Assembly: GCA_902779185.1 (NCBI GenBank)
Contig: CACZAM010000036.1
Coordinates: 1 to 48,848, forward strand
Source: an uncultured Eubacteriales bacterium
GTDB lineage: Bacteria > Bacillota > Clostridia > Peptostreptococcales > Anaerovoracaceae
Length of the DNA: 48,848 nucleotides
Direction of reading: 5' to 3'
This document shows positions 33,244-43,015 of the stretch, one piece after another (position 1 is the first letter of the stretch; each line of letters starts with the position of its first letter). Position numbers and translations under genes: made by a program. The notes under the pieces are model-generated. The model was not told the DNA's origin, did not search any database, and saw only the letters and a program-made list of their open reading frames with translations.

Positions 33244-33747
33244 ATGTCACATTTTGAGAAGGTTTCATTCGAACGGTGGAAGGCTGATTGCGGAGTAAAA
33301 GGACTCCCTGAAAGCGGACTGAAAGAATGGTATGATGCTATAAAACTGCCGAAGCAGGCTACAGCAGCATCTGCGGGCTGCGATTTCTTTATGCCTTTCA
33401 GTCTCAACTTCGAAGGCGGAAGCAGCTTCAGGATAGCGACCGGAGTGCGCTGGGTCTGTAATAAAGATGAGGACAGGGACAGGGTGCTCCTTGTTATGCC
33501 AAGAAGCGGACTCGGATTCAGATACGGAATAAGGCTGTCCAACACGGTAGGCGTTATTGATGCAGACTACTGCGATTCCGACAACGAAGGTCACATAATC
33601 GTGAGTCTGGTAAACCCGTCAGATCAGACGGTGCTGCTCGGGGAGGGCAAACCCTTTGCGCAGGGCATCGTGGTGAGATATGAGGTGCCGGACGGCGCTG
33701 AGTCTGACAGCTTGCGCAACGGCGGATTCGGAAGCACTGACAGATAA
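33244..33747 (+). CDS. dut: Deoxyuridine 5'-triphosphate nucleotidohydrolase (dUTPase)
   Basis: This 167-residue trimeric-type dUTPase converts dUTP to dUMP, keeping uracil out of DNA and feeding dTMP synthesis. The motifs appear in order: AGCDFFMPF (motif 1), MPRSGLGFRYGIRL (motif 2), GVIDADYC (motif 3), GKPFAQGIVV (motif 4) and GGFGSTD (motif 5, the flexible C-terminal arm). The ATG at 33244 has AGGAGAG upstream; an in-frame start at 33181 lies inside metK. An N-terminal lead of about 35 residues is longer than in E. coli Dut. Confidence 0.9.
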   Translation: MSHFEKVSFERWKADCGVKGLPESGLKEWYDAIKLPKQATAASAGCDFFMPFSLNFEGGSSFRIATGVRWVCNKDEDRDRVLLVMPRSGLGFRYGIRLSNTVGVIDADYCDSDNEGHIIVSLVNPSDQTVLLGEGKPFAQGIVVRYEVPDGAESDSLRNGGFGSTDR

Positions 33748-33759
33748 TCCGGAAGAAAA

Positions 33760-35073
33760 ATGGAAAGAGAGACCAGAAGAGCAGATGTTGTAATAGCGGG
33801 CGGCGGAGCATCGGGCCTTGCAGCGGCCATAGAGCTGGGTATGAAAGCCCCGGCTCTTAGCGTGCTGGTAATAGAGAAGATGCCCGAGCCGGGACGCAAG
33901 ATACGCGCGACCGGAAGCGGACGCTGCAATATCAGTAATACTGATGCTGCCGGATTCAGCCGCATAATGGAATTCTTCAGGGAGATAGGGCTCGTGACAA
34001 GGACTTACGATAACGGACTTGTGTATCCTTACTCTGAATCGGCAGCGGATGTGGCAACCCTCCTGACTGAGAGAGCTGCGTCTCTCGGAGTGTTTTTCGC
34101 CTGCGGCGAGGAGCTGATGTCCGTGAGATACATGCCTGCATCGCTTGTATCGGACGCTGCTCCCGGCAGCAAGAACATATTCAAACTCGAATCGGTTATC
34201 AGGGACCGTGACGGGCTCAGAAGCATAGTCACATACGCGTCGTTCGTCATACTGGCTATGGGCGGCAAGGCCGGTCCGACTTTCGGAACGATAGGAGACG
34301 GATACAGGATCGCCAGAAATCTGGGACACAGCATTGTGACGCCGGTGCCGGCTCTTACCGGAATCGAGTGCGATGAATGGGACGGAGGCTGCGAGCCTTG
34401 CGGCATTACTCTGGGCGGTACAAGAAGCGCAGGTGTGGTGTCGCTGTACAAAGATCCGGAAGAGGTATTCAGCGAAGAAACCAGAGTGTTCGGGGAAGCG
34501 GGCGAGATACAGTTCACAAAGTACGGTCTCTCGGGGATCTGCGTTTTCAATATGACCAGACACATGAGATACAACAGGCGGGCAGGCGAGAGTCTTGACC
34601 AGTTCCTTGTAAGACTCGATCTGTTCCCTGACGGCGACATAGCCGCGTACATTCGCGACAGACAGAAGGGATGCTTTGCGGATACTCCTGCAGGAGAGAT
34701 CCTACGCACCGTGCTGAAGGAACCTCTTGCCGATTATGTGATTGCGAAGGCAGATGATGGTCCGGATGAAAACGGCAGGTCACTTGCTGACAGACAGCTT
34801 TCTTCTCTGAGTGATGAAGAGGTGAGTAAAATTGCGGACTGCGTACATGCCCTGACATTCCATCCTTCGCAGATAAGGGGATGGAATGATGCGCAGGTCA
34901 CGATGGGCGGCATATCTCTTGATGAAATAAATGAAGCGACTTCGGAGTCGCTTCTGGTAGATGGACTGTATATAACAGGTGAGCTTGCCGACCGGGATTT
35001 CCGCTGCGGCGGATACAACCTCAGCAATGCCTGGATCACAGGTCTTGCTGCAGCGGATGATATCGCTCTATAA
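33760..35073 (+). CDS. NAD(P)/FAD-dependent oxidoreductase, HI0933/YhiN family
   Basis: This 437-residue flavoprotein has the N-terminal dinucleotide-binding motif VVIAGGGASGLAAA and the family blocks GRKIRATGSGRCNISN, GGKAGPTFGTIGDGY and FRCGGYNLSNAWITG. The family (BaiN/YhiN-like) includes a bile-acid 7-dehydroxylation enzyme in gut Clostridia; most members have no proven substrate. The last 38 bp overlap the convergent FAD-dependent dehydrogenase gene. It starts 12 bp after dut with a weak ribosome binding site (GGAAGA). Confidence 0.9.
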   Translation: MERETRRADVVIAGGGASGLAAAIELGMKAPALSVLVIEKMPEPGRKIRATGSGRCNISNTDAAGFSRIMEFFREIGLVTRTYDNGLVYPYSESAADVATLLTERAASLGVFFACGEELMSVRYMPASLVSDAAPGSKNIFKLESVIRDRDGLRSIVTYASFVILAMGGKAGPTFGTIGDGYRIARNLGHSIVTPVPALTGIECDEWDGGCEPCGITLGGTRSAGVVSLYKDPEEVFSEETRVFGEAGEIQFTKYGLSGICVFNMTRHMRYNRRAGESLDQFLVRLDLFPDGDIAAYIRDRQKGCFADTPAGEILRTVLKEPLADYVIAKADDGPDENGRSLADRQLSSLSDEEVSKIADCVHALTFHPSQIRGWNDAQVTMGGISLDEINEATSESLLVDGLYITGELADRDFRCGGYNLSNAWITGLAAADDIAL

Positions 35074-36613
35074 TATGCCACGCTGCTCTTATGCCATCGC
35101 AGGCAGCAGACGTGATACCTCCGGCGTAACCCGCGCCTTCACCGGCAGGGTATACGCCTTTTATATTGCTTTCACCCTGCTCATCTCTGATTATCCGTAC
35201 CGGAGATGAGCTTCTTGTTTCTACAGCTGTGACTATTGAAGACGGGTCGTCATATCCATGGATCTTACGGGCAAAATCCGGCACAGCTTCTCTGATAGCC
35301 TCCGCTGCAAAAGCAGGCAGCGAATCCGTGACTTTCGCGGCCTCGGGATCCCCATTAAGAAAGGCATCCATATGGCATGAAGGCGCGGTAAAATCGCTTC
35401 CTCCATTAATGAAAGCAAGTCTTTCATACTTCTCCTGGAATCTCACTCCGGCAAGCACGTCGTCACTTCCGAAGTCTTCGGTCCTCACGTCGCAGAGAAT
35501 ACCGCTGTTGGCTGTTCCGCTGTCACGCTTTCTGTTGCTCATTCCGTTAACGCAGAGCTCTCCGTCTTTTGTACTGCATACAACGACTTCTCCGCCCGGG
35601 CACATACAGAATGAATAGACACCGCGGCCGTTCGATGCCTTGTAATTGATCCTGTAGTCAGCAGGAGGCAGTTTGCCGGCGTTCTCCCTGCCATACTGCG
35701 CCTCATCGATAAGTGACTGAGGATGCTCCATGCGCACGCCTATTGAGAATGGCTTCTGCTGCATGCTGAGTCCGGTCGCGTTGATCATTGAAAAGGTGTC
35801 GCGCGCGCTGTGACCTATGGCGAGTATGAGTGCACCTGCTGAAATGCGCTCGTATGCTGTGGCGTTCTTCCGGGTGATACCGATCGCCTTCAGGCGGTCT
35901 CCTTCTGTAATGATTGCCTCGAGCTTAGTGTCAAAAAGGATCTCGCCTCCGAAAGATTCTATTTTTTTCCGGATGTTTACGATCACATCGCGAAGCACGT
36001 CTGTCCCTATATGAGGCTTTGCAAGGTACATGATATCGTCGCCGGCTCCGGCGTCGCGGAACTCTTTCAGCACTTCGCGTATGAGACTGTCCTTTATGCC
36101 TGTACCGATCTTTCCGTCCGAGAAAGTACCTGCACCGCCTTCTCCGAAGAGCATGTTGGCTTCGGGATCGAGTATCCTGTCTTTTCTGAAACGTTCGACC
36201 GCGTCGATGCGTCTTTCCATGGAAGGACCGCGCTCCAGCACGAGAGGACGGTAACCTGCCTTCGCCAGCTCGAGTGCTGCAAACAGTCCTGCCGGACCCA
36301 TTCCGACAACGACCGGACGTGAAGCAAGCGGGGCATCGCCCGGAGAAGGAGGGAGAGGACGCTCACTCTCAGTATCTGCAATGCTTATATCCTGCGCGAA
36401 CTTTTTTGGTATGTGAAGCTTTTTTACCGTATCGAAATCGACCGTATACACATACTGTATATACGGCTTCTTTCTGCTGTCCACCGATTTGCGGCGGATC
36501 TCAAAGTCCTTTATGTCAGAGACCGGGATGCGGAGCTTTGCTGCGGTTACAGCCGGAAGTTCTGACATAGGGACATCGATATTCGTTTTTATACCCCTGA
36601 ACCTGTATCTCAT
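35036..36613 (-). CDS. FAD-dependent dehydrogenase (COG2509-like)
   Basis: This 525-residue protein has an N-terminal alpha/beta domain (about residues 1-95) and then an FAD-binding Rossmann motif (VVVGMGPAGLFAALELAKAG). GEGGAGTFSDGKIGTGIKD and GYAGGITSAACDGIRAAW-type blocks are typical of uncharacterised FAD-dependent dehydrogenases widespread in Bacillota. The physiological substrate is unknown. It begins 8 bp after the dapB stop, so it is the last gene of a minus-strand group (dCMP deaminase, dapB, this gene). Its 3' end overlaps the opposing flavoprotein gene by 38 bp, leaving no room for a separate terminator. Confidence 0.9.
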   Translation of the reverse strand: MRYRFRGIKTNIDVPMSELPAVTAAKLRIPVSDIKDFEIRRKSVDSRKKPYIQYVYTVDFDTVKKLHIPKKFAQDISIADTESERPLPPSPGDAPLASRPVVVGMGPAGLFAALELAKAGYRPLVLERGPSMERRIDAVERFRKDRILDPEANMLFGEGGAGTFSDGKIGTGIKDSLIREVLKEFRDAGAGDDIMYLAKPHIGTDVLRDVIVNIRKKIESFGGEILFDTKLEAIITEGDRLKAIGITRKNATAYERISAGALILAIGHSARDTFSMINATGLSMQQKPFSIGVRMEHPQSLIDEAQYGRENAGKLPPADYRINYKASNGRGVYSFCMCPGGEVVVCSTKDGELCVNGMSNRKRDSGTANSGILCDVRTEDFGSDDVLAGVRFQEKYERLAFINGGSDFTAPSCHMDAFLNGDPEAAKVTDSLPAFAAEAIREAVPDFARKIHGYDDPSSIVTAVETRSSSPVRIIRDEQGESNIKGVYPAGEGAGYAGGITSAACDGIRAAWHIIERYHPLQQDL

Positions 36614-36621
36614 CAGTAATG

Positions 36622-37422
36622 CTACAGTCCCATGGATTCGCGTATGCCGTAGAGGCCGACCGGTTTACCGGCCATCCATCTGCAGGCGTTGACTGCACCC
36701 TTCGCGCAGCCCTTCCAGTTGAGACAGTGGTGGGTGATCTCGAGCCTTTCGCCTTCACCGAAAAAGAAGACCGTGTGGCTCGAAGGGGTATCGCCGCCGC
36801 GTACTGCATGGAAGGTGACTTTGCCTTTCTCGCGCGGATGGCGTCCGAGCGGCCTGCCGTATACGGCATCGTCGACAAGGTCGACGCCGACCGCTTCGCC
36901 CATAGACTCGATAAGCTCGCGGGCGGTGCCGCTCGGCGCATCGAGTTTGGTGTTATCGTGCATGTCAATTATTTCAATATCCGTATCGTCATAGAGCTCT
37001 TTAGCAGCATCCATAAGAAGCTTTCTCATCACGTTCACCATGCGGTCCGTATTTGCAGCTATCATGATAGGTATCTCTGTGGCTGCTGCTTCGAGGCGGG
37101 CACGCTGCTCTGCATTGAAGCCCGTTGTACCTACGACCAGGGCTTTTTTATGCTTCAGGCAGGCATCGAGCACTTTCATGCCGAGCTCGACTGTCGAAAA
37201 ATCACAGACTACATCTGCGTCATCGATGACAGACTCGATGTCATCAACGACCGGCGCGCCAACAGTACTGCCTGTCATTGCGACTTCACCTATGTCTTTT
37301 CCGATATAGTCCCTTCCTGCAGGCCCTATTCCGGCTATGATCTCCACATCATCTCTTGACGCGGCATCGGCAACAATAAGACTTGCCATCTTGCCGCGGG
37401 GAGCGGTAATAATCAACTTCAT
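36622..37422 (-). CDS. dapB: 4-hydroxy-tetrahydrodipicolinate reductase
   Basis: DapB reduces 4-hydroxy-tetrahydrodipicolinate with NAD(P)H in the lysine/diaminopimelate pathway. The 267-residue protein shows a nucleotide-binding start (MKLIITAPRGKMASLI, with PRGKM replacing the more common GAxGRMG). Further motifs are DFSTVE, VGTTGF, the catalytic IIDMHDNTKLDAPSGTA and the domain that follows. The start ATG at 37422 has AGGAGAA upstream; an earlier in-frame ATG at 37461 falls inside the neighbouring gene. No dapA is present in the window. Confidence 0.95.
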   Translation of the reverse strand: MKLIITAPRGKMASLIVADAASRDDVEIIAGIGPAGRDYIGKDIGEVAMTGSTVGAPVVDDIESVIDDADVVCDFSTVELGMKVLDACLKHKKALVVGTTGFNAEQRARLEAAATEIPIMIAANTDRMVNVMRKLLMDAAKELYDDTDIEIIDMHDNTKLDAPSGTARELIESMGEAVGVDLVDDAVYGRPLGRHPREKGKVTFHAVRGGDTPSSHTVFFFGEGERLEITHHCLNWKGCAKGAVNACRWMAGKPVGLYGIRESMGL

Positions 37423-37438
37423 GAAAATTCTCCTTTTT

Positions 37439-37930
37439 TTATTTTGCAACTTTGAAATCAAGCACCAGCTGATCGATGTCAGGGTGCATCTGTGTCAGTT
37501 TTACTCCCGCTGTTTTCAGCATCAGCTTCGATGCCTGTGTTGACGGTGTATCAGCATATTTATCGGAGAGATAGATGACCTCCCTGATCCCCGACTGGAT
37601 TATGGCCTTCGCACATTCGTTGCATGGGAAGAGAGCAACGTAGATCCTGGAACCGCTGAGATCCTTACCCGACGCATTAAGTATGGCGTTGAGCTCCGCG
37701 TGTACAACGAATGGATATTTCGTGATCTCACCTTCACGGTCCCACGGAAACTCATCATCTGAGCATCCCTTCGGGAACCCGTTATATCCGGTTGTAAGTA
37801 TGACGTTGTGCTTATCGACTATGCAGGCGCCTACCTGCGTATTAGGATCCTTGCTCCTCTTTGCGGCCAGAATGGCAACTCCCATGAAGTATTCATCCCA
37901 GGAAATATAATCTTCTCTTTTAGTCACCAT
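37439..37930 (-). CDS. dCMP deaminase family protein
   Basis: This 163-residue zinc deaminase converts dCMP to dUMP for dTMP synthesis. Zinc-site residues are visible in VHAELNAI (His and catalytic Glu) and PCNECAKAI (two Cys). The N-terminal WDEYFMGVAILAAKRSKDPNTQVGACIV is typical of the dCMP deaminase/ComEB family. GGAGG precedes the ATG. A minus-strand TATAAT with an upstream CCGGC/GCCGG hairpin (37947-37961) lies in the leader. It fits with dut and nrdD elsewhere in the window. Confidence 0.92.
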   Translation of the reverse strand: MVTKREDYISWDEYFMGVAILAAKRSKDPNTQVGACIVDKHNVILTTGYNGFPKGCSDDEFPWDREGEITKYPFVVHAELNAILNASGKDLSGSRIYVALFPCNECAKAIIQSGIREVIYLSDKYADTPSTQASKLMLKTAGVKLTQMHPDIDQLVLDFKVAK

Positions 37931-38038
37931 GATAACCTCCGAAACCCCGGCTGAAGGCCGGATTATATGTATATGTTTGATGTGATTTTACAACTGGCGG
38001 AAGCTGTTATCAAGCCCGGCGGGAAGAGGTGTTCGGAC

Positions 38039-38068
38039 TTGAAAGAACAGCATGCAGAGTGCTAAAAT
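38039..38068 (+). promoter_or_regulatory. Promoter of the DUF2207 gene
   Basis: TTGAAA (38039-38044), an 18-bp spacer and TAAAAT (38063-38068), 37 bp before the TTG start. It lies in the 175-bp divergent region shared with the dCMP deaminase group. Confidence 0.55.
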
Positions 38069-38105
38069 ACTAATAACTATGGCTTCATAAAGGATTGACT
38101 GAAAA

Positions 38106-39962
38106 TTGAACAATATATCCAGATCAAATAATAATAAAAACAGAATATTTCGCATAGCAGCGCTTATTGCTTTAGTGCTTTTTGTCGTTGTATTTCCGCT
38201 CGCGTTAAGATTATTTGCCGGGCCGGGAGATGACGAAACGGCAGCACCTGCAGATGCAGAGGGTATACAGGGAGGCGCGTTTGAGGTCACGGATTACGAC
38301 TTTACAGCAGAAGTCGGCAAAGATCATACATATACCGTTGAAGAAAAGATAAGTGTCAATATCCCTGACCAGCTGCAGAGCATGGAGTTCGCGATACCAA
38401 GCGGCAACTTCCGCATAAGTGATATCGAGGTGGAGAATGCGCTGTACGAGGCAAAAACCGCCTCAGAGGCGAGCAAGGTCGTGATCTCCGACCCCAAAAA
38501 GCTCACGAAAGGCGCTCATGAATATACGGTCAGGTACAGAATACGTGAATACCGCGATCACGATGAATCAAAGGACATGTTCTACTTTGATGTATTGCTG
38601 CCAGAGTGGAAACAGCCTATAGGAAATGTATCAATCAATGTCACTTTCCCTGACGACTTCCCGTTCGACGACATGCACTGCTATGCAGGCCAGTTCGGAG
38701 TTCAGGATGCAAATAACAAAATAGCGTTCAAGGCAAAGGATTCCGCGCATACTGTCAGCGTCAAAGGACAGATGATACCTGAAAACTTCGGAATAACCCT
38801 TAAGGCGCAGCTGCCGGATGGTTACTGGGAGAAAGCACTCGACGGAAGCTGGTCGATAACGGCTATCATGCTCGTCATGTCCGGACTGCTTCTGATCCTG
38901 CTTATCCTCTGGCTCATAGGCGGCAGGGATCCTAAAGTGAAGAAGGAGATCGTGACGAAGCCTGTTGAAGGACTCACTCCGGTAGAGCTCGGATACATAT
39001 TCAACAGCGAGGTCAGGACGAGAGATGTTCTGAACCTGATACTGCAGTTCGCTCAGAAAGGCTATCTCACTATCAGCGAATATGAGCCAAAACATTACAG
39101 GCTCATCAGGGGCAAGGCACCTGTTAATGAGGAGAGGATGTACCGCAACGCGTTCAGGATCCTCTTTGAAGATGTATATAAAGGCCGGACGCTCAGCATG
39201 GATAAGATAGGTCCGAGGCTCGAAAAAATCAGGGCGGTTATCAACGATGATGTTGCTGCAGGATTCAATACGAGCGAAAGTTCACCGTTCACGCCGATAT
39301 CGCGCGCTTTCAGAATTGCAGGCGCTGTGCTTCTGGGACTGGGACTGGGGCTTTCGGCCATGCTCTCATATTACTATGATTACAGGTCGCCTAATTATGT
39401 TGAGGCGCTGGTGGTGGCTGTTGCAGGAGCTGCGGCTGCCATGGTTTTCTGCAAGGCGATAGACAGCAGGGACTCAACATCGACATATGCCGGAAGATAC
39501 GCGGAGATACTTGCCGTTATGATATTTGCGCTTCCGGTGATATACACCGCGTTCAGAGTTGTGATGAACACAGGTAAACCTTATGCGGCAATACCGATGA
39601 TAATTGCATCGGGCATAGACGGATTCCTGATTGTCATAATGCGTGCCAGAGGAAAGGAAAACGCAGAGATCGTAAACAAAGTGCGCCGTCTCAGACATTT
39701 CATATCTCATCCGACCCCGAAAGAGGTGCTCGAGAACCATCTTGCGGACAGCGATTACTACTACGACATGCTGCTGTATGCTCTGGCATTCGGCTCGGAA
39801 GAGGCCTGGGCGATTTCTTTCCTGACGCTGGATGTGCCGGAGCCGGACTGGTATTCCGACGACATTGAAGGGCATGCCTTCTCAAATCTCAGAAGCGAGC
39901 CTTCAACCGTTGATTACGCAAGGGACCTGAGATCGTTCATCAGAACATTTGATAATAATTAA
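38106..39962 (+). CDS. DUF2207 domain-containing membrane protein
   Basis: This 618-residue protein begins with an N-terminal membrane segment (about residues 16-38), then an extracellular DUF2207 beta-rich domain (YDFTAEVGKDHTYTVEEKISV to about 235), a membrane segment near 250-275, a cytoplasmic part, and further hydrophobic segments near 395-530. The C-terminus carries FGSEEAWAISFL, a motif of this family. Function is unknown. The TTG start is used because no in-frame ATG precedes the signal-like segment; AAAGGA lies somewhat far upstream. The gene before typA, 11 bp away, is probably cotranscribed with it. Confidence 0.82.
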   Translation: MNNISRSNNNKNRIFRIAALIALVLFVVVFPLALRLFAGPGDDETAAPADAEGIQGGAFEVTDYDFTAEVGKDHTYTVEEKISVNIPDQLQSMEFAIPSGNFRISDIEVENALYEAKTASEASKVVISDPKKLTKGAHEYTVRYRIREYRDHDESKDMFYFDVLLPEWKQPIGNVSINVTFPDDFPFDDMHCYAGQFGVQDANNKIAFKAKDSAHTVSVKGQMIPENFGITLKAQLPDGYWEKALDGSWSITAIMLVMSGLLLILLILWLIGGRDPKVKKEIVTKPVEGLTPVELGYIFNSEVRTRDVLNLILQFAQKGYLTISEYEPKHYRLIRGKAPVNEERMYRNAFRILFEDVYKGRTLSMDKIGPRLEKIRAVINDDVAAGFNTSESSPFTPISRAFRIAGAVLLGLGLGLSAMLSYYYDYRSPNYVEALVVAVAGAAAAMVFCKAIDSRDSTSTYAGRYAEILAVMIFALPVIYTAFRVVMNTGKPYAAIPMIIASGIDGFLIVIMRARGKENAEIVNKVRRLRHFISHPTPKEVLENHLADSDYYYDMLLYALAFGSEEAWAISFLTLDVPEPDWYSDDIEGHAFSNLRSEPSTVDYARDLRSFIRTFDNN

Positions 39963-39973
39963 AGGAAATAATA

Positions 39974-41860
39974 ATGGCAGACAAGCAAAAGATAATAAAT
40001 ATAGCAGTTATAGCGCATGTAGACGCAGGCAAGTCAACACTTGTTGATGCTTTGCTTGCTCAGTCGCATGTGTTCAGGGATAACGAGCAGATAGTGGACT
40101 GCGTGATGGATTCTGACGCTATCGAAAGAGAGCGCGGCATCACGATCTACTCAAAAAACTGCTCTATCATGTATAAGGACTACAAGATCAATATCGTTGA
40201 CACCCCGGGACACGCGGACTTCAGCTCGGAAGTTGAGCGTATAATGAAGACCGTAGACACGGTGATACTCCTTGTAGACTCAAGCGAGGGGCCAATGCCT
40301 CAGACACGGTTCGTTCTAAGTAAGTCACTAGCACAGGGAATAAATCCTATCCTTTTCATAAACAAAATCGACAAGAAAGACGCTAGAATAGACGAAGTGG
40401 TCGATGAAGTATACGAGCTTTTCATGGACCTCGAAGCCAACGACGAGCAGCTTGATTTCCCTATCCTGTACGGTATAGCCAGACAGGGAATCGCAGTCAA
40501 TGATCCATCGGAAGTTGAAGGTATACAGATCGGAGAAGGCGCCGCGAAGATCCGCAAGTCTCCGAAGGGTTACGGCGGACTGAGCATTGAGCCGCTCCTC
40601 GAATGCATAACAAAGCACTGCGATCCGTATCCGGACATGGATGATGAACCTCTGCAGCTTCAGGTGTCGACGCTTGCATATGATGATTACATCGGAAGGC
40701 TTGGTATCGGCAGGATCACCCGCGGCACAATTAAAGAAGCCCAGATGGTATCCGTTACCAGAGGAGACGGCAGCGTCACCAGAAACAAGATCAACCAGAT
40801 ATTCGTATACAGAGGGTTAAGCCGCACCGTGACATCGGAAGCCGGATCAGGTGATATAGTGGTGGTCTCAGGCATTCCGGACATCTCGATAGGTGACACC
40901 ATCTGTGACCCTGATCATCCTGAGTCTCTCGGCACTATCGTTATCGAGGAGCCGACTCTCTCAATGAATTTCATGGTAAACACATCGCCTTTTGCGGGCA
41001 AAGTGGGCAAGTATGTCACATCGAGACATATCAAGGACAGGCTTGAGAAAGAACTTGAGGTGAACGTAGGACTCCTGGTTGAACCAACGGATACGACAGA
41101 TTCCTTCAAGGTATCCGGCAGAGGCGAGCTGCATCTTTCTATCCTTATAGAGAATATGCGCCGCGAAGGGTATGAACTTGCGGTATCGAAACCTGAAGTT
41201 GTCATCAAGAGGGGACCGGACGGTGAGAAACTCGAGCCGGTAGAAGAGGTCGTTGTGAGCGTGCCAGATGAATATACAGGGCCGGTCATCTCAAAACTGA
41301 ACATCCGCAAGGCTCTCATGACTGCCATGATGTCAGAGGGCAACGGCTATTCAAGAATAGTTTTCACTGCACCGACCAGAGGTCTTATGGGTTACCGTTC
41401 GGAGTTCATCAACGATACACGCGGCGAAGGCACAATGGTAAGGCGTTTCAGCGGATTTGAACCATGGAAGGGCGAGATACAGGGACGCATCAACGGCGTC
41501 GCCGTCGCTCAGGAAGAGGGAAACTGCACCGCATATGCCATCTTCACCATCCAGGAGAGAGTGCAGATGTTCGTGAAGCCTCAGGATCACGTATACGAAG
41601 GTCAGCTGGTGGGAATGAACGCCAGGTCTGACGACATGGTCGTAAATCCTTGCAGAGCCAAAAAGGCTACTAATATGAGAGCTGCCGGTTCCGATGATAC
41701 CATCAAGCTGACGCCTCCGCGCACATTCACTCTCGAAGAAGCGCTGGAGTTCATCGATGATGACGAGCTCGTTGAAGTGACACCGACTGACATCCGCCTC
41801 CGCAAGAAGCTCCTCACGGAACTGGAGAGGCGTAAATATAACAACCGCATGAACAGGTAA
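39974..41860 (+). CDS. typA: Translational GTPase TypA/BipA
   Basis: This 628-residue ribosome-associated GTPase of the EF-G family is involved in ribosome assembly and stress or cold adaptation. G motifs are AHVDAGKST (G1), RGITI (switch I, G2), DTPGHADF (G3) and NKIDKKDA (G4). The C-terminal domains contain the family-specific [12 protein letters not shown] and the region ending in [14 protein letters not shown]. Length is slightly above the usual 610. AAAGGAAA precedes the ATG. Confidence 0.96.
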   Translation: MADKQKIINIAVIAHVDAGKSTLVDALLAQSHVFRDNEQIVDCVMDSDAIERERGITIYSKNCSIMYKDYKINIVDTPGHADFSSEVERIMKTVDTVILLVDSSEGPMPQTRFVLSKSLAQGINPILFINKIDKKDARIDEVVDEVYELFMDLEANDEQLDFPILYGIARQGIAVNDPSEVEGIQIGEGAAKIRKSPKGYGGLSIEPLLECITKHCDPYPDMDDEPLQLQVSTLAYDDYIGRLGIGRITRGTIKEAQMVSVTRGDGSVTRNKINQIFVYRGLSRTVTSEAGSGDIVVVSGIPDISIGDTICDPDHPESLGTIVIEEPTLSMNFMVNTSPFAGKVGKYVTSRHIKDRLEKELEVNVGLLVEPTDTTDSFKVSGRGELHLSILIENMRREGYELAVSKPEVVIKRGPDGEKLEPVEEVVVSVPDEYTGPVISKLNIRKALMTAMMSEGNGYSRIVFTAPTRGLMGYRSEFINDTRGEGTMVRRFSGFEPWKGEIQGRINGVAVAQEEGNCTAYAIFTIQERVQMFVKPQDHVYEGQLVGMNARSDDMVVNPCRAKKATNMRAAGSDDTIKLTPPRTFTLEEALEFIDDDELVEVTPTDIRLRKKLLTELERRKYNNRMNR

Positions 41861-41927
41861 TAATACTTAAAAAGGGAAACAGCCAGACAGAGATCAGCAA
41901 AAAAAGATACCGAAAGGAGAATCCAAA

Positions 41928-42995
41928 ATGAAAATTCTTGTAATCAACCCGGGCGCTACTTCGACCAAGATCTGCGTTTTTGAGGATGAAGAGGAAGTGA
42001 TGCGCGTAGGCATCGACCATGATGCATCCGAGATCGCAAAATATCCTCATGTGGTAGATCAGGCTCCGTTCAGAAAGGCTGCCATTCTCGAAACGATCGA
42101 AAAGAACGGCTATAAGCTTGATGATTTTGACGCTATCTGCGGGAGAGGCGGGCTCTTCAAACACATACCTTCGGGTACATACAAGGTGAATGACGCGGTC
42201 ATCCACGATATCGAGAACCCTCCTTACGGTGAGCATGCTGCCAACCTCGGAGCATATATATCGAAAGAGCTGGCTGATTCTGCAGGTATTCCTGCTTTCT
42301 TCGTTGACCCGGTCTGCGTAGACGAAATGGAACCGCTCGCAAGATACTCCGGCCTCGGGCTTGAAGGATTTGAAAGACAGTCGTTCTTCCATCCACTCAA
42401 CCACAAGTCGGTGGCACGTAAGGCCGCTAACCATCTCGGAAGAGCCTATGAAGAACTCAATCTGGTTATATGCCATCTCGGCGGAGGAGTATCCGTCGCT
42501 GCTCACAAGAAGGGCAGAGTCGTCGATGTAAACAACGTCAAGGACGACGGAGCCATGGGAATGGACAGGGGCGGAGCTCTTCCGGCTAATGCTCTTGTTA
42601 ATCTCTGCTTCAAGGAGGGCATGACGAAGGCTGAAGTAAAGAGGATCATAGGACAGGAAGCCGGTGTGTATTCTTACACAGGAACAAAAGACTTCAGAGA
42701 TGTAGAGAATGCCGCGTTCATCGATGGAGATGAGAAAATGCTTATGGCATTCAAGGCAATCGCTTACCAGCTGGCAAAGGATATCGGCGCTATGTCGGCA
42801 GTCCTCCGTTTCGATGTAGACGCCATAATCTTTACAGGCGGCATGGCATATTCGGAGAGATTCTGCGATGAGATCGCATCGTATGTAAGCAAGATCGCCC
42901 CAATCATGAGGTTCCCTGGCGAAGAGGAAATGAGAGCTCTTGCTGAGGGCGCCCTCAAGGCACTCAGAACCGGACACTGGGAGATCTACGAATAG
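41928..42995 (+). CDS. buk: Butyrate kinase
   Basis: This 355-residue ASKHA-fold kinase converts butyryl phosphate and ADP to butyrate and ATP, the energy-yielding end of butyrate fermentation. It starts with ILVINPGATSTKICVFEDE and has the family motifs FDAICGRGGLF, VICHLGGGVSVAAHKKGR and IIFTGGMAYS. The partner phosphotransbutyrylase gene (ptb), usually adjacent, is absent from the window. Branched-chain acyl substrates are possible. GAAAGGAG precedes the ATG. Confidence 0.94.
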   Translation: MKILVINPGATSTKICVFEDEEEVMRVGIDHDASEIAKYPHVVDQAPFRKAAILETIEKNGYKLDDFDAICGRGGLFKHIPSGTYKVNDAVIHDIENPPYGEHAANLGAYISKELADSAGIPAFFVDPVCVDEMEPLARYSGLGLEGFERQSFFHPLNHKSVARKAANHLGRAYEELNLVICHLGGGVSVAAHKKGRVVDVNNVKDDGAMGMDRGGALPANALVNLCFKEGMTKAEVKRIIGQEAGVYSYTGTKDFRDVENAAFIDGDEKMLMAFKAIAYQLAKDIGAMSAVLRFDVDAIIFTGGMAYSERFCDEIASYVSKIAPIMRFPGEEEMRALAEGALKALRTGHWEIYE

Positions 42996-43015
42996 AAACC
43001 GGTATGTAAATACTT

